A program made the position numbers and the translations under genes. The notes under the pieces were generated by a model, which was not told the origin of the DNA, made no database searches, and was given only the letters and a program-made list of their open reading frames with translations. From Euwallacea fornicatus (Eukaryota > Arthropoda > Insecta > Coleoptera > Curculionidae), in the NCBI RefSeq assembly GCF_040115645.1, contig NW_027096038.1, positions 496,001-560,000 of the forward strand: 64,000 nucleotides of DNA. The letters are read 5' to 3'. How positions within the stretch are numbered: position 1 is the stretch's first letter; each line of letters opens with the position of its first letter. Shown piece after piece: positions 52,183 through 63,886 of this stretch.

Positions 52183-53299
52183 TCATTTTAAAGATCTCGT
52201 CGAGCTGATTAATTTGACACTTTGTTTAACAAATTTGGGTCTCATTTGCCGAAGTTATCGATCTACAAAGTGTGAAAAGTCACAAAAGTTTTGTGTTTGA
52301 GCACATAAAGTACTATTTGTCTTGGAAATTCATCTAGATGCAATCATGATGTGTTGTGTTATTTTAAAGATCTCGTCGAGCTGATTAATTTGACACTTTG
52401 TTTAACAAATTTGGTCCTTATTTGCCGAAGTTATCGAGCTTCAAAGTTTGAAAAGTCACAAAAGTTGTGTGTTTGAGCACATAAAGTACTATTTTTCATG
52501 GAAATTCATCAAGATGCAATCATGATGTGTTGTGTTATTTTAAAGATCTCGTCGTGCTGATTAATTTGACACTTTGTTTAACAAATTTGGTCCTAATTTG
52601 CCGAAGTTATCGATCTACAAAGTGTGAAAAGTCACAAAAGTTTTGTGTTTGAGCACATAAAGTACTATTTGTCTTGGAAATTCATCAAGATGCAATCATG
52701 ATGTGTTGTGACATCTTCAACATCTCGTCGAGCTGATTAATGTGACACTTTGTTTAACAAATTTGTTTCTCATTTGCCGAAGTTATCGAGCTTCAAAGTT
52801 TGAAAAGTCATAAAAGTTGTGTGTTTGAGCATATAAACTCCTATTTGTCTTGGAAATTCATCAAGATGCAATCATGATGTGTTGTGACATCTTCAAAATC
52901 TCGTCGAGCTGATTAATGTGACACTTTGTTTAACAAATTTGGTTCTCATTTGCCGATGTTATCGAGCTTCAAAGTTTGAAAAGTCATAAAAGTTGTGTGT
53001 TTGAGCATATAAAGTACTATTTGTCTTGGAAATTCATCAAGATGCAATCATGATGTGTTGTGACATCTTCAAAATCTCGTCGAGCTGATTAATGTGACAC
53101 TTTGTTTAACAAATTTGTTTCTCATTTGCCGAAGTTATCGAGCTTCAAAGTTTGAAAAGTCATAAAAGTTGTGTGTTTGAGCATATAAAGTACTATTTGT
53201 CTTGGAAATTCATCAAGATGCAATCATGATGTGTTGTGACATCTTCAAAATCTCGTCGAGCTGATTAATGTGACACTTTGTTTAACAAATTTGGTCCTA

Positions 53300-55229
53300 A
53301 TTTGCCGAAGTTATCGAGCTTCAAAGTTTGAAAAGTCACAAAAGTTGGGTGTTTGAGCATATAAAGTACTATTTGTCTTGGAAATTCATCAAGATGCAAT
53401 CATGATGTGTTGTGACATCTTCAAAATCTCGTCGAGCTGATTAATGTGACACTTTGTTTAACAAATTTGGTCCTAATTTGCCGATGTTATCGAGCTTCAA
53501 AGTTTGAAAAGTCATAAAAGTTGTGTGTTTGAGCATATAAAGTACTATTTGTCTTGGAAATTCATCAAGATGCAATCATGATGTGTTGTGACATCTTCAA
53601 AATCTCGTCGAGCTGATTAATGTGACACTTTGTTTAACAAATTTGGTTCTCATTTGCCGATGTTATCGAGCTTCAAAGTTTGAAAAGTCATAAAAGTTGT
53701 GTGTTTGAGCATATAAAGTACTATTTGTCTTGGAAATTCATCAAGATGCAATCATGATGTGTTGTGACATCTTCAAAATCTCGTCGAGCTGATTAATGTG
53801 ACACTTTGTTTAACAAATTTGTTTCTCATTTGCCGAAGTTATCGAGCTTCAAAGTTTGAAAAGTCATAAAAGTTGTGTGTTTGAGCAAATAAAGTACTAT
53901 TTGTCTTGGAAATTCATCAAGATGCAATCATGATGTGTTGTGACATCTTCAAAATCTCGTCGAGCTGATTAATGTGACACTTTGTTTAACAAATTTGTTT
54001 CTCATTTGCCGAAGTTATCGAGCTTCAAAGTTTGAAAAGTCACAAAAGTTGGGTGTTTGAGCACATAAAGTACTATTTGTCTTGGAAATTCATCAAGAGG
54101 CAATCATGATGTGTTGTGTCATTTTAAAGATCTCGTCGTGCTGATTAATTTGACACTTTGTTTAACAAATTTGGTCCTAATTTGCCGAAGTTATCGAGCT
54201 TCAAAGTTTGAAAAGTCACAAAAGTTGTGTGTTTGAGCACATAAAGTACTATTTGTCTTGGAAATTCATCTAGATGCAATCATGATGTGTTGTATCATTT
54301 TAAAGATCTCGTCGAGCTGATTAATTTGACACTTTGTTTAACAAATTTGGTCCTTATTTGCCGAAGTTATCGAGCTTCAAAGTTTGAAAAGTCACAAAAG
54401 TTGTGTGTTTGAGCACATAAAGTACTATTTTTCATGGAAATTCATCAAGATGCAATCATGATATGTTGTGTTATTTTAAAGATCTCGTCGTGCTGATTAA
54501 TTTGACACTTTGTTTAACAAATTTGGTCCTAATTTGCCGAAGTTATCGAGCTTCAAAGTTTGAAAAGTCACAAAAGTTGTGTGTTTGAGCACATAAAGTA
54601 CTATTTGTCTTGGAAATTCAACAAGATGCAATCATGACGTGTTGTGTCATTTTAAAGATCTCGTCGAGCTGATTAATTTGACACTTTGTTTAACAAATTT
54701 GGTCCTAAATTGCCGAAGTTATCGAGCTTCAAAGTTTGAAAAGTCACAAAAGTTGTGTGTTTGAGCACATAAAGTACTATTTGTCTTGGAAATTCATCTA
54801 GATGCAATCATGATGTGTTGTATCATTTTAAAGATCTCGTCGAGCTGATTAATTTGACACTTTGTTTAACAAATTTGGTCCTTATTTGCCGAAGTTATCG
54901 AGCTTCAAAGTTTGAAAAGTCACAAAAGTTGTGTGTTTGAGCACATAAAGTACTATTTTTCATGGAAATTCATCAAGATGCAATCATGATGTGTTGTGAC
55001 ATCTTCAAAATCTCGTCGAGCTGATTAATGTGACACTTTGTTTAACAAATTTGGTTCTCATTTGCCGATGTTATCGAGCTTCAAAGTTTGAAAAGTCATA
55101 AAAGTTGTGCGTTTGAGCATATAAAGTACTATTTGTCTTGGAAATTCATCAAGATGCAATCATGATGTGTTGTGACATCTTCAAAATCTCGTCGAGCTGA
55201 TTAATGTGACACTTTGTTTAACAAATTTG
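53300..55229 (+). repeat. 1.93-kb duplicated block in domain III, copy 1
   Basis: Matches 58580-60509 at 30 monomers (5280 bp). Shared tags: GTTGGGTGTTTGAGCATAT at the start and TCCTAAATTGCC near 54703. Private changes here: GAGCAAATAAAG at 53888, CATGACGTG at 54638, TTGTGCGTTTG at 55110. Confidence 0.8.
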
Positions 55230-56464
55230 TTTCTCATTTGCCGAAGTTATCGAGCTTCAAAGTTTGAAAAGTCATAAAAGTTGTGTGTTTGAGCATATAA
55301 AGTACTATTTGTCTTGGAAATTCATCAAGATGCAATCATGATGTGTTGTGACATCTTCAAAATCTCGTCGAGCTGATTAATGTGACACTTTGTTTAACAA
55401 ATTTGGTCCTAATTTGCCGAAGTTATCGAGCTTCAAAGTTTGAAAAGTCACAAAAGTTGGGTGTTTGAGCACATAAAGTACTATTTGTCTTGGAAATTCA
55501 TCAAGATGCAATCATGATGTGTTGTGTCATTTTAAAGATCTCGTCGAGCTGATTAATTTGACACTTTGTTTAACAAATTTGGTCCTTATTTGCCGAAGTT
55601 ATCGAGCTTCAAAGTTTGAAAAGTCACAAAAGTTGTGTGTTTGAGCACATAAAGTACTATTTTTCATGGAAATTCATCAAGATGCAATCATGATGTGTTG
55701 TATCATTTTAAAGATCTCGTCGAGCTGATTAATTTGACACTTTGTTTAACAAATTTGGTCCTTATTTGCCGAAGTTATCGAGCTTCAAAGTTTGAAAAGT
55801 CACAAAAGTTGTGTGTTTGAGCACATAAAGTACTATTTTTCATGGAAATTCATCAAGATGCAATCATGATATGTTGTGTTATTTTAAAGATCTCGTCGTG
55901 CTGATTAATTTGACACTTTGTTTAACAAATTTGGTCCTAATTTGCCGAAGTTATCGAGCTTCAAAGTTTGAAAAGTCAAAAAAGTTGTGTGTTTGAGCAC
56001 ATAAAGTACTATTTGTCTTGGAAATTCAACAAGATGCAATCATGATGTGTTGTGACATCTTCAAAATCTCGTCGAGCTGATTAATGTGACACTTTGTTTA
56101 ACAAATTTGGTCCTAATTTGCCGATGTTATCGAGCTTCAAAGTTTGAAAAGTCATAAAAGTTGTGTGTTTGAGCATATAAAGTACTATTTGTCTTGGAAA
56201 TTCATCAAGATGCAATCATGATGTGTTGTGACATCTTCAAAATCTCGTCGAGCTGATTAATGTGACACTTTGTTTAACAAATTTGGTTCTCATTTGCCGA
56301 TGTTATCGAGCTTCAAAGTTTGAAAAGTCATAAAAGTTGTGTGTTTGAGCATATAAAGTACTATTTGTCTTGGAAATTCATCAAGATGCAATCATGATGT
56401 GTTGTGACATCTTCAAAATCTCGTCGAGCTGATTAATGTGACACTTTGTTTAACAAATTTGGGT

Positions 56465-57050
56465 CTCATTTGCCGAAGTTATCGATCTACAAAGTGTGAA
56501 AAGACACAAAAGTTTTGTGTTTGAGAACATAAAGTACTATTTGTCTTGGAAATTCATCAAGATGCAATCATGATGTGTTGTGACATCCTCAACATCTCGT
56601 CGAGCTGATTAATGTGACACTTTGTTTAACATATTTGTTTCTCATTTGCCGAAGTTATCGAGCTTCAAAGTTTGAAAAGTCATAAAAGTTGTGTGTTTGA
56701 GCATATAAACTCCTATTTGTCTTGGAAATTCATCAAGATGCAATCATGATGTGTTGTGACATCTTCAAAATCTCGTCGAGCTGATTAATGTGACACTTTG
56801 TTTAACAAATTTGGTTCTCATTTGCCGATGTTATCGAGCTTCAAAGTTTGAAAAGTCATAAAAGTTGTGTGTTTGAGCATATAAAGTACTATTTGTCTTG
56901 GAAATTCATCAAGATGCAATCATGATGTGTTGTGACATCTTCAAAATCTCGTCGAGCTGATTAATGTGACACTTTGTTTAACAAATTTGTTTCTCATTTG
57001 CCGAAGTTATCGAGCTTCAAAGTTTGAAAAGTCATAAAAGTTGTGTGTTT
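56465..57050 (+). repeat. Block sharing AAGACAC with 62449-63000
   Basis: A D'-type end (GGGTCTC, CGATCTAC) leads into an E monomer with AAAAGACACAAAAG (56501) instead of AAAAGTCACAAAAG; the same change is at 62485, 34 monomers away. This copy also has GAGAACATAAAG near 56526, CATCCTCAACATC near 56587 and AACATATTTG near 56632, an unusual cluster of private changes in two monomers. Edges are approximate. Confidence 0.6.
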
Positions 57051-57181
57051 GAGCATATAAAGTACTATTTGTCTTGGAAATTCATCAAGATGCAATCATG
57101 ATGTGTTGTGACATCTTCAAAATCTCGTCGAGCTGATTAATGTGACACTTTGTTTAACAAATTTGGTTCTCATTTGCCGAT

Positions 57182-58463
57182 GTTATCGAGCTTCAAAGTT
57201 TGAAAAGTCATAAAAGTTGTGTGTTTGAGCATATAAAGTACTATTTGTCTTGGAAATTCATCAAGATGCAATCATGATGTGTTGTGACATCTTCAAAATC
57301 TCGTCGAGCTGATTAATGTGACACTTTGTTTAACAAATTTGTTTCTCATTTGCCGAAGTTATCGAGCTTCAAAGTTTGAAAAGTCACAAAAGTTGGGTGT
57401 TTGAGCACATAAAGTACTATTTGTCTTGGAAATTCATCAAGAGGCAATCATGATGTGTTGTGTCATTTTAAAGATCTCGTCGTGCTGATTAATTTGACAC
57501 TTTGTTTAACAAATTTGGTCCTAATTTGCCGAAGTTATCGAGCTTCAAAGTTTGAAAAGTCACAAAAGTTGTGTGTTTGAGCACATAAAGTACTATTTGT
57601 CTTGGAAATTCATCTAGATGCAATCATGATGTGTGGTATCATTTTAAAGATCTCGTCGAGCTGATTAATTTGACACTTTGTTTAACAAATTTGGTCCTTA
57701 TTTGCCGAAGTTATCGAGCTTCAAAGTTTGAAAAGTCACAAAAGTTGTGTGTTTGAGCACATAAAGTACTATTTTTCATGGAAATTCATCAAGATGCAAT
57801 CATGATATGTTGTGTTATTTTAAAGATCTCGTCGTGCTGATTAATTTGACACTTTGTTTAACAAATTTGGTCCTAATTTGCCGAAGTTATCGAGCTTCAA
57901 AGTTTGAAAAGTCACAAAAGTTGTGTGTTTGAGCACATAAAGTACTATTTGTCTTGGAAATTCAACAAGATGCAATCATGATGTGTTGTGTCATTTTAAA
58001 GATCTCGTCGAGCTGATTAATTTGACACTTTGTTTAACAAATTTGGTCCTAAATTGCCGAAGTTATCGAGCTTCAAAGTTTGAAAAGTCACAAAAGTTGT
58101 GTGTTTGAGCACATAAAGTACTATTTGTCTTGGAAATTCATCTAGATGCAATCATGATGTGTTGTATCATTTTAAAGATCTCGTCGAGCTGATTAATTTG
58201 ACACTTTGTTTAACAAATTTGGTCCTTATTTGCCGAAGTTATCGAGCTTCAAAGTTTGAAAAGTCACAAAAGTTGTGTGTTTGAGCACATAAAGTACTAT
58301 TTTTCATGGAAATTCATCAAGATGCAATCATGATGTGTTGTGACATCTTCAAAATCTCGTCGAGCTGATTAATGTGACACTTTGTTTAACAAATTTGGTT
58401 CTCATTTGCCGATGTTATCGAGCTTCAAAGTTTGAAAAGTCATAAAAGTTGTGTGTTTGAGCA
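57182..58463 (+). repeat. 1.28-kb block, partial third copy
   Basis: Matches 59118-60399 at 11 monomers (1936 bp) and so also part of 53300-55229. It shares TCCTAAATTGCC (58047) and has a private GTGTGGTATC at 57635. Three copies of the TCCTAAATT monomer (54703, 58047, 59983) mark this family. Confidence 0.75.
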
Positions 58464-58579
58464 CATAAAGTACTATTTGTCTTGGAAATTCATCAAGATG
58501 CAATCATGATGTGTTGTGACATCTTCAAAATCTCGTCGAGCTGATTAATGTGACACTTTGTTTAACAAATTTGTTTCTC

Positions 58580-60509
58580 ATTTGCCGAAGTTATCGAGCT
58601 TCAAAGTTTGAAAAGTCACAAAAGTTGGGTGTTTGAGCATATAAAGTACTATTTGTCTTGGAAATTCATCAAGATGCAATCATGATGTGTTGTGACATCT
58701 TCAAAATCTCGTCGAGCTGATTAATGTGACACTTTGTTTAACAAATTTGGTCCTAATTTGCCGATGTTATCGAGCTTCAAAGTTTGAAAAGTCATAAAAG
58801 TTGTGTGTTTGAGCATATAAAGTACTATTTGTCTTGGAAATTCATCAAGATGCAATCATGATGTGTTGTGACATCTTCAAAATCTCGTCGAGCTGATTAA
58901 TGTGACACTTTGTTTAACAAATTTGGTTCTCATTTGCCGATGTTATCGAGCTTCAAAGTTTGAAAAGTCATAAAAGTTGTGTGTTTGAGCATATAAAGTA
59001 CTATTTGTCTTGGAAATTCATCAAGATGCAATCATGATGTGTTGTGACATCTTCAAAATCTCGTCGAGCTGATTAATGTGACACTTTGTTTAACAAATTT
59101 GTTTCTCATTTGCCGAAGTTATCGAGCTTCAAAGTTTGAAAAGTCATAAAAGTTGTGTGTTTGAGCATATAAAGTACTATTTGTCTTGGAAATTCATCAA
59201 GATGCAATCATGATGTGTTGTGACATCTTCAAAATCTCGTCGAGCTGATTAATGTGACACTTTGTTTAACAAATTTGTTTCTCATTTGCCGAAGTTATCG
59301 AGCTTCAAAGTTTGAAAAGTCACAAAAGTTGGGTGTTTGAGCACATAAAGTACTATTTGTCTTGGAAATTCATCAAGAGGCAATCATGATGTGTTGTGTC
59401 ATTTTAAAGATCTCGTCGTGCTGATTAATTTGACACTTTGTTTAACAAATTTGGTCCTAATTTGCCGAAGTTATCGAGCTTCAAAGTTTGAAAAGTCACA
59501 AAAGTTGTGTGTTTGAGCACATAAAGTACTATTTGTCTTGGAAATTCATCTAGATGCAATCATGATGTGTTGTATCATTTTAAAGATCTCGTCGAGCTGA
59601 TTAATTTGACACTTTGTTTAACAAATTTGGTCCTTATTTGCCGAAGTTATCGAGCTTCAAAGTTTGAAAAGTCACAAAAGTTGTGTGTTTGAGCACATAA
59701 AGTACTATTTTTCATGGAAATTCATCAAGATGCAATCATGATATGGTGTGTTATTTTAAAGATCTCGTCGTGCTGATTAATTTGACACTTTGTTTAACAA
59801 ATTTGGTCCTAATTTGCCGAAGTTATCGAGCTTCAAAGTTTGAAAAGTCACAAAAGTTGTGTGTTTGAGCACATAAAGTACTATTTGTCTTGGAAATTCA
59901 ACAAGATGCAATCATGATGTGTTGTGTCATTTTAAAGATCTCGTCGAGCTGATTAATTTGACACTTTGTTTAACAAATTTGGTCCTAAATTGCCGAAGTT
60001 ATCGAGCTTCAAAGTTTGAAAAGTCACAAAAGTTGTGTGTTTGAGCACATAAAGTACTATTTGTCTTGGAAATTCATCTAGATGCAATCATGATGTGTTG
60101 TATCATTTTAAAGATCTCGTCGAGCTGATTAATTTGACACTTTGTTTAACAAATTTGGTCCTTATTTGCCGAAGTTATCGAGCTTCAAAGTTTGAAAAGT
60201 CACAAAAGTTGTGTGTTTGAGCACATAAAGTACTATTTTTCATGGAAATTCATCAAGATGCAATCATGATGTGTTGTGACATCTTCAAAATCTCGTCGAG
60301 CTGATTAATGTGACACTTTGTTTAACAAATTTGGTTCTCATTTGCCGATGTTATCGAGCTTCAAAGTTTGAAAAGTCATAAAAGTTGTGTGTTTGAGCAT
60401 ATAAAGTACTATTTGTCTTGGAAATTCATCAAGATGCAATCATGATGTGTTGTGACATCTTCAAAATCTCGTCGAGCTGATTAATGTGACACTTTGTTTA
60501 ACAAATTTG
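58580..60509 (+). repeat. 1.93-kb duplicated block in domain III, copy 2
   Basis: Copy of 53300-55229. Private change GATATGGTGTG at 59746. After 60509 the sequence continues like 55405 onward rather than 55229, so exactly one B monomer (176 bp) is missing relative to copy 1. Confidence 0.8.
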
Positions 60510-60696
60510 GTCCTAATTTGCCGAAGTTATCGAGCTTCAAAGTTTGAAAAGTCACAAAAGTTGGGTGTTTGAGCACATAAAGTACTATTTGTCTTGGAAA
60601 TTCATCAAGATGCAATCATGATGTGTTGTGTCATTTTAAAGATCTCGTCGAGCTGATTAATTTGACACTTTGTTTAACAAATTTGGTTCTTATTTA

Positions 60697-61184
60697 CCGA
60701 AGTTATCGAGCTTCAAAGTTTGAAAAGTCATAAAAGTTGTGTGTTTGAGCACATAAAGTACTATTTTTCATGGAAATTCATCAAGATGCAATCATGATGT
60801 GTTGTGTTATTTTAAAGATCTCGTCGTGCTGATTAATTTGACACTTTGTTTAACAAATTTGGTCCTAATTTGCCGAAGTTATCGAGCTTCAAAGTTTGAA
60901 AAGTCACAAAAGTTGTGTGTTTGAGCACATAAAGTACTATTTGTCTTGGAAATTCATCTAGATGCAATCATGATGTGTTGAATCATTTTAAAGATCTCGT
61001 CGAGCTGATTAATTTGACACTTTGTTTAACAAATTTGGTCCTTATTTGCCGAAGTTATCGAGCTTCAAAGTTTGAAAAGTCACAAAAGTTGTGTGTTTGA
61101 GCACATAAAGTACTATTTTTCATGGAAATTCATCAAGATGCAATCATGATATGTTGTGTTATTTTAAAGATCTCGTCGTGCTGA
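60697..61184 (+). repeat. Block repeated at the window end, copy 1
   Basis: Matches 63513-64000 at 16 monomers (2816 bp); both hold GTTGAATCATTTT (60981 and 63797) where other monomers have GTTGTATC. The match runs to the window end, so its full length is unknown. Confidence 0.75.
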
Positions 61185-62448
61185 TTAATTTGACACTTTG
61201 TTTAACAAATTTGGTCCTAATTTGCCGAAGTTATCGAGCTTCAAAGTTTGAAAAGTCACAAAAGTTGTGTGTTTGAGCACATAAAGTACTATTTGTCTTG
61301 GAAATTCAACAAGATGCAATCATGATGTGTTGTGTCATTTTAAAGATCTCGTCGAGCTGATTAATTTGACACTTTGTTTAACAAATTTGGGTCTCATTTG
61401 CCGAAGTTATCGATCTACAAAGTGTGAAAAGTCACAAAAGTTTTGTGTTTGAGCACATAAAGTACTATTTGTCTTGGAAATTCATCAAGATGCAATCATG
61501 ATGTGTTGTGACATCTTCAACATCTCGTCGAGCTGATTAATGTGACACTTTGTTTAACAAATTTGTTTCTCATTTGCCGAAGTTATCGAGCTTCAAAGTT
61601 TGAAAAGTCATAAAAGTTGTGTGTTTGAGCATATAAACTCCTATTTGTCTTGGAAATTCATCAAGATGCAATCATGATGTGTTGTGACATCTTCAAAATC
61701 TCGTCGAGCTGATTAATGTGACACTTTGTTTAACAAATTTGGTTCTCATTTGCCGATGTTATCGAGCTTCAAAGTTTGAAAAGTCATAAAAGTTGTGTGT
61801 TTGAGCATATAAAGTACTATTTGTCTTGGAAATTCATCAAGATGCAATCATGATGTGTTGTGACATCTTCAAAATCTCGTCGAGCTGATTAATGTGACAC
61901 TTTGTTTAACAAATTTGTTTCTCATTTGCCGAAGTTATCGAGCTTCAAAGTTTGAAAAGTCATAAAAGTTGTGTGTTTGAGCATATAAAGTACTATTTGT
62001 CTTGGAAATTCATCAAGATGCAATCATGATGTGTTGTGACATCTTCAAAATCTCGTCGAGCTGATTAATGTGACACTTTGTTTAACAAATTTGGTCCTAA
62101 TTTGCCGAAGTTATCGAGCTTCAAAGTTTGAAAAGTCACAAAAGTTGGGTGTTTGAGCATATAAAGTACTATTTGTCTTGGAAATTCATCAAGATGCAAT
62201 CATGATGTGTTGTGACATCTTCAAAATCTCGTCGAGCTGATTAATGTGACACTTTGTTTAACAAATTTGGTCCTAATTTGCCGATGTTATCGAGCTTCAA
62301 AGTTTGAAAAGTCATAAAAGTTGTGTGTTTGAGCATATAAAGTACTATTTGTCTTGGAAATTCATCAAGATGCAATCATGATGTGTTGTGACATCTTCAA
62401 AATCTCGTCGAGCTGATTAATGTGACACTTTGTTTAACAAATTTGGGT

Positions 62449-63000
62449 CTCATTTGCCGAAGTTATCGATCTACAAAGTGTGAAAAGACACAAAAGTTTT
62501 GTGTTTGAGCACATAAAGTACTATTTGTCTTGGAAATTCATCAAGATGCAATCATGATGTGTTGTGACATCTTCAACATTTCGTCGAGCTGATTAATGTG
62601 ACACTTTGTTTAACAAATTTGTTTCTCATTTGCCGAAGTTATCGAGCTTCAAAGTTTGAAAAGTCATAAAAGTTGTGTGTTTGAGCATATAAACTCCTAT
62701 TTGTCTTGGAAATTCATCAAGATGCAATCATGATGTGTTGTGACATCTTCAAAATCTCGTCGAGCTGATTAATGTGACACTTTGTTTAACAAATTTGGTT
62801 CTCATTTGCCGATGTTATCGAGCTTCAAAGTTTGAAAAGTCATAAAAGTTGTGTGTTTGAGCATATAAAGTACTATTTGTCTTGGAAATTCATCAAGATG
62901 CAATCATGATGTGTTGTGACATCTTCAAAATCTCGTCGAGCTGATTAATGTGACACTTTGTTTAACAAATTTGTTTCTCATTTGCCGAAGTTATCGAGCT
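62449..63000 (+). repeat. Second AAGACAC block
   Basis: Counterpart of the block at 56465, with AAGACAC at 62485 and a private CAACATTTCGTCG at 62580 (CAACATCTCGTCG elsewhere). An A monomer follows at 62655. Edges are approximate. Confidence 0.6.
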
Positions 63001-63886
63001 TCAAAGTTTGAAAAGTCACAAAAGTTGGGTGTTTGAGCATATAAAGTACTATTTGTCTTGGAAATTCATCAAGATGCAATCATGATGTGTTGTGACATCT
63101 TCAAAATCTCGTCGAGCTGATTAATGTGACACTTTGTTTAACAAATTTGGTCCTAATTTGCCGATGTTATCGAGCTTCAAAGTTTGAAAAGTCATAAAAG
63201 TTGTGTGTTTGAGCATATAAAGTACTATTTGTCTTGGAAATTCATCAAGATGCAATCATGATGTGTTGTGACATCTTCAAAATCTCGTCGAGCTGATTAA
63301 TGTGACACTTTGTTTAACAAATTTGGTTCTCATTTGCCGATGTTATCGAGCTTCAAAGTTTGAAAAGTCATAAAAGTTGTGTGTTTGAGCATATAAAGTA
63401 CTATTTTTCATGGAAATTCATCAAGATGCAATCATGATGTGTTGTGTTATTTTAAAGATCTCGTCGTGCTGATTAATTTGACACTTTGTTTAACAAATTT
63501 GGTCCTAATTTGCCGAAGTTATCGAGCTTCAAAGTTTGAAAAGTCATAAAAGTTGTGTGTTTGAGCACATAAAGTACTATTTTTCATGGAAATTCATCAA
63601 GATGCAATCATGATGTGTTGTGTTATTTTAAAGATCTCGTCGTGCTGATTAATTTGACACTTTGTTTAACAAATTTGGTCCTAATTTGCCGAAGTTATCG
63701 AGCTTCAAAGTTTGAAAAGTCACAAAAGTTGTGTGTTTGAGCACATAAAGTACTATTTGTCTTGGAAATTCATCTAGATGCAATCATGATGTGTTGAATC
63801 ATTTTAAAGATCTCGTCGAGCTGATTAATTTGACACTTTGTTTAACAAATTTGGTCCTTATTTGCCGAAGTTATCGAGCTTCAAAG

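Larger units (their letters stand above)
34847..52622 (+). repeat. Domain II: array section lacking A and E monomers
   Basis: 101 monomers in exact 176-bp register. No ACTCC monomer and no CTTCAACATC monomer was found here, although both recur throughout domain I and return in domain III. It is instead rich in F monomers (TTTTTCATGG, TGTTATTTT, CGTGCTG), D' monomers (GGGTCTC then CGATCTAC) and the G variant (TGTAATTTT). G was seen 12 or more times here but only once elsewhere (about 20501). A further private variant, AATGTTTG at the monomer start, occurs only here (39771, 41883, 45931, 48043, 49099, 51211). Most of the domain consists of one large duplicated block and a nested tandem duplication, described separately. 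Confidence 0.8.
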
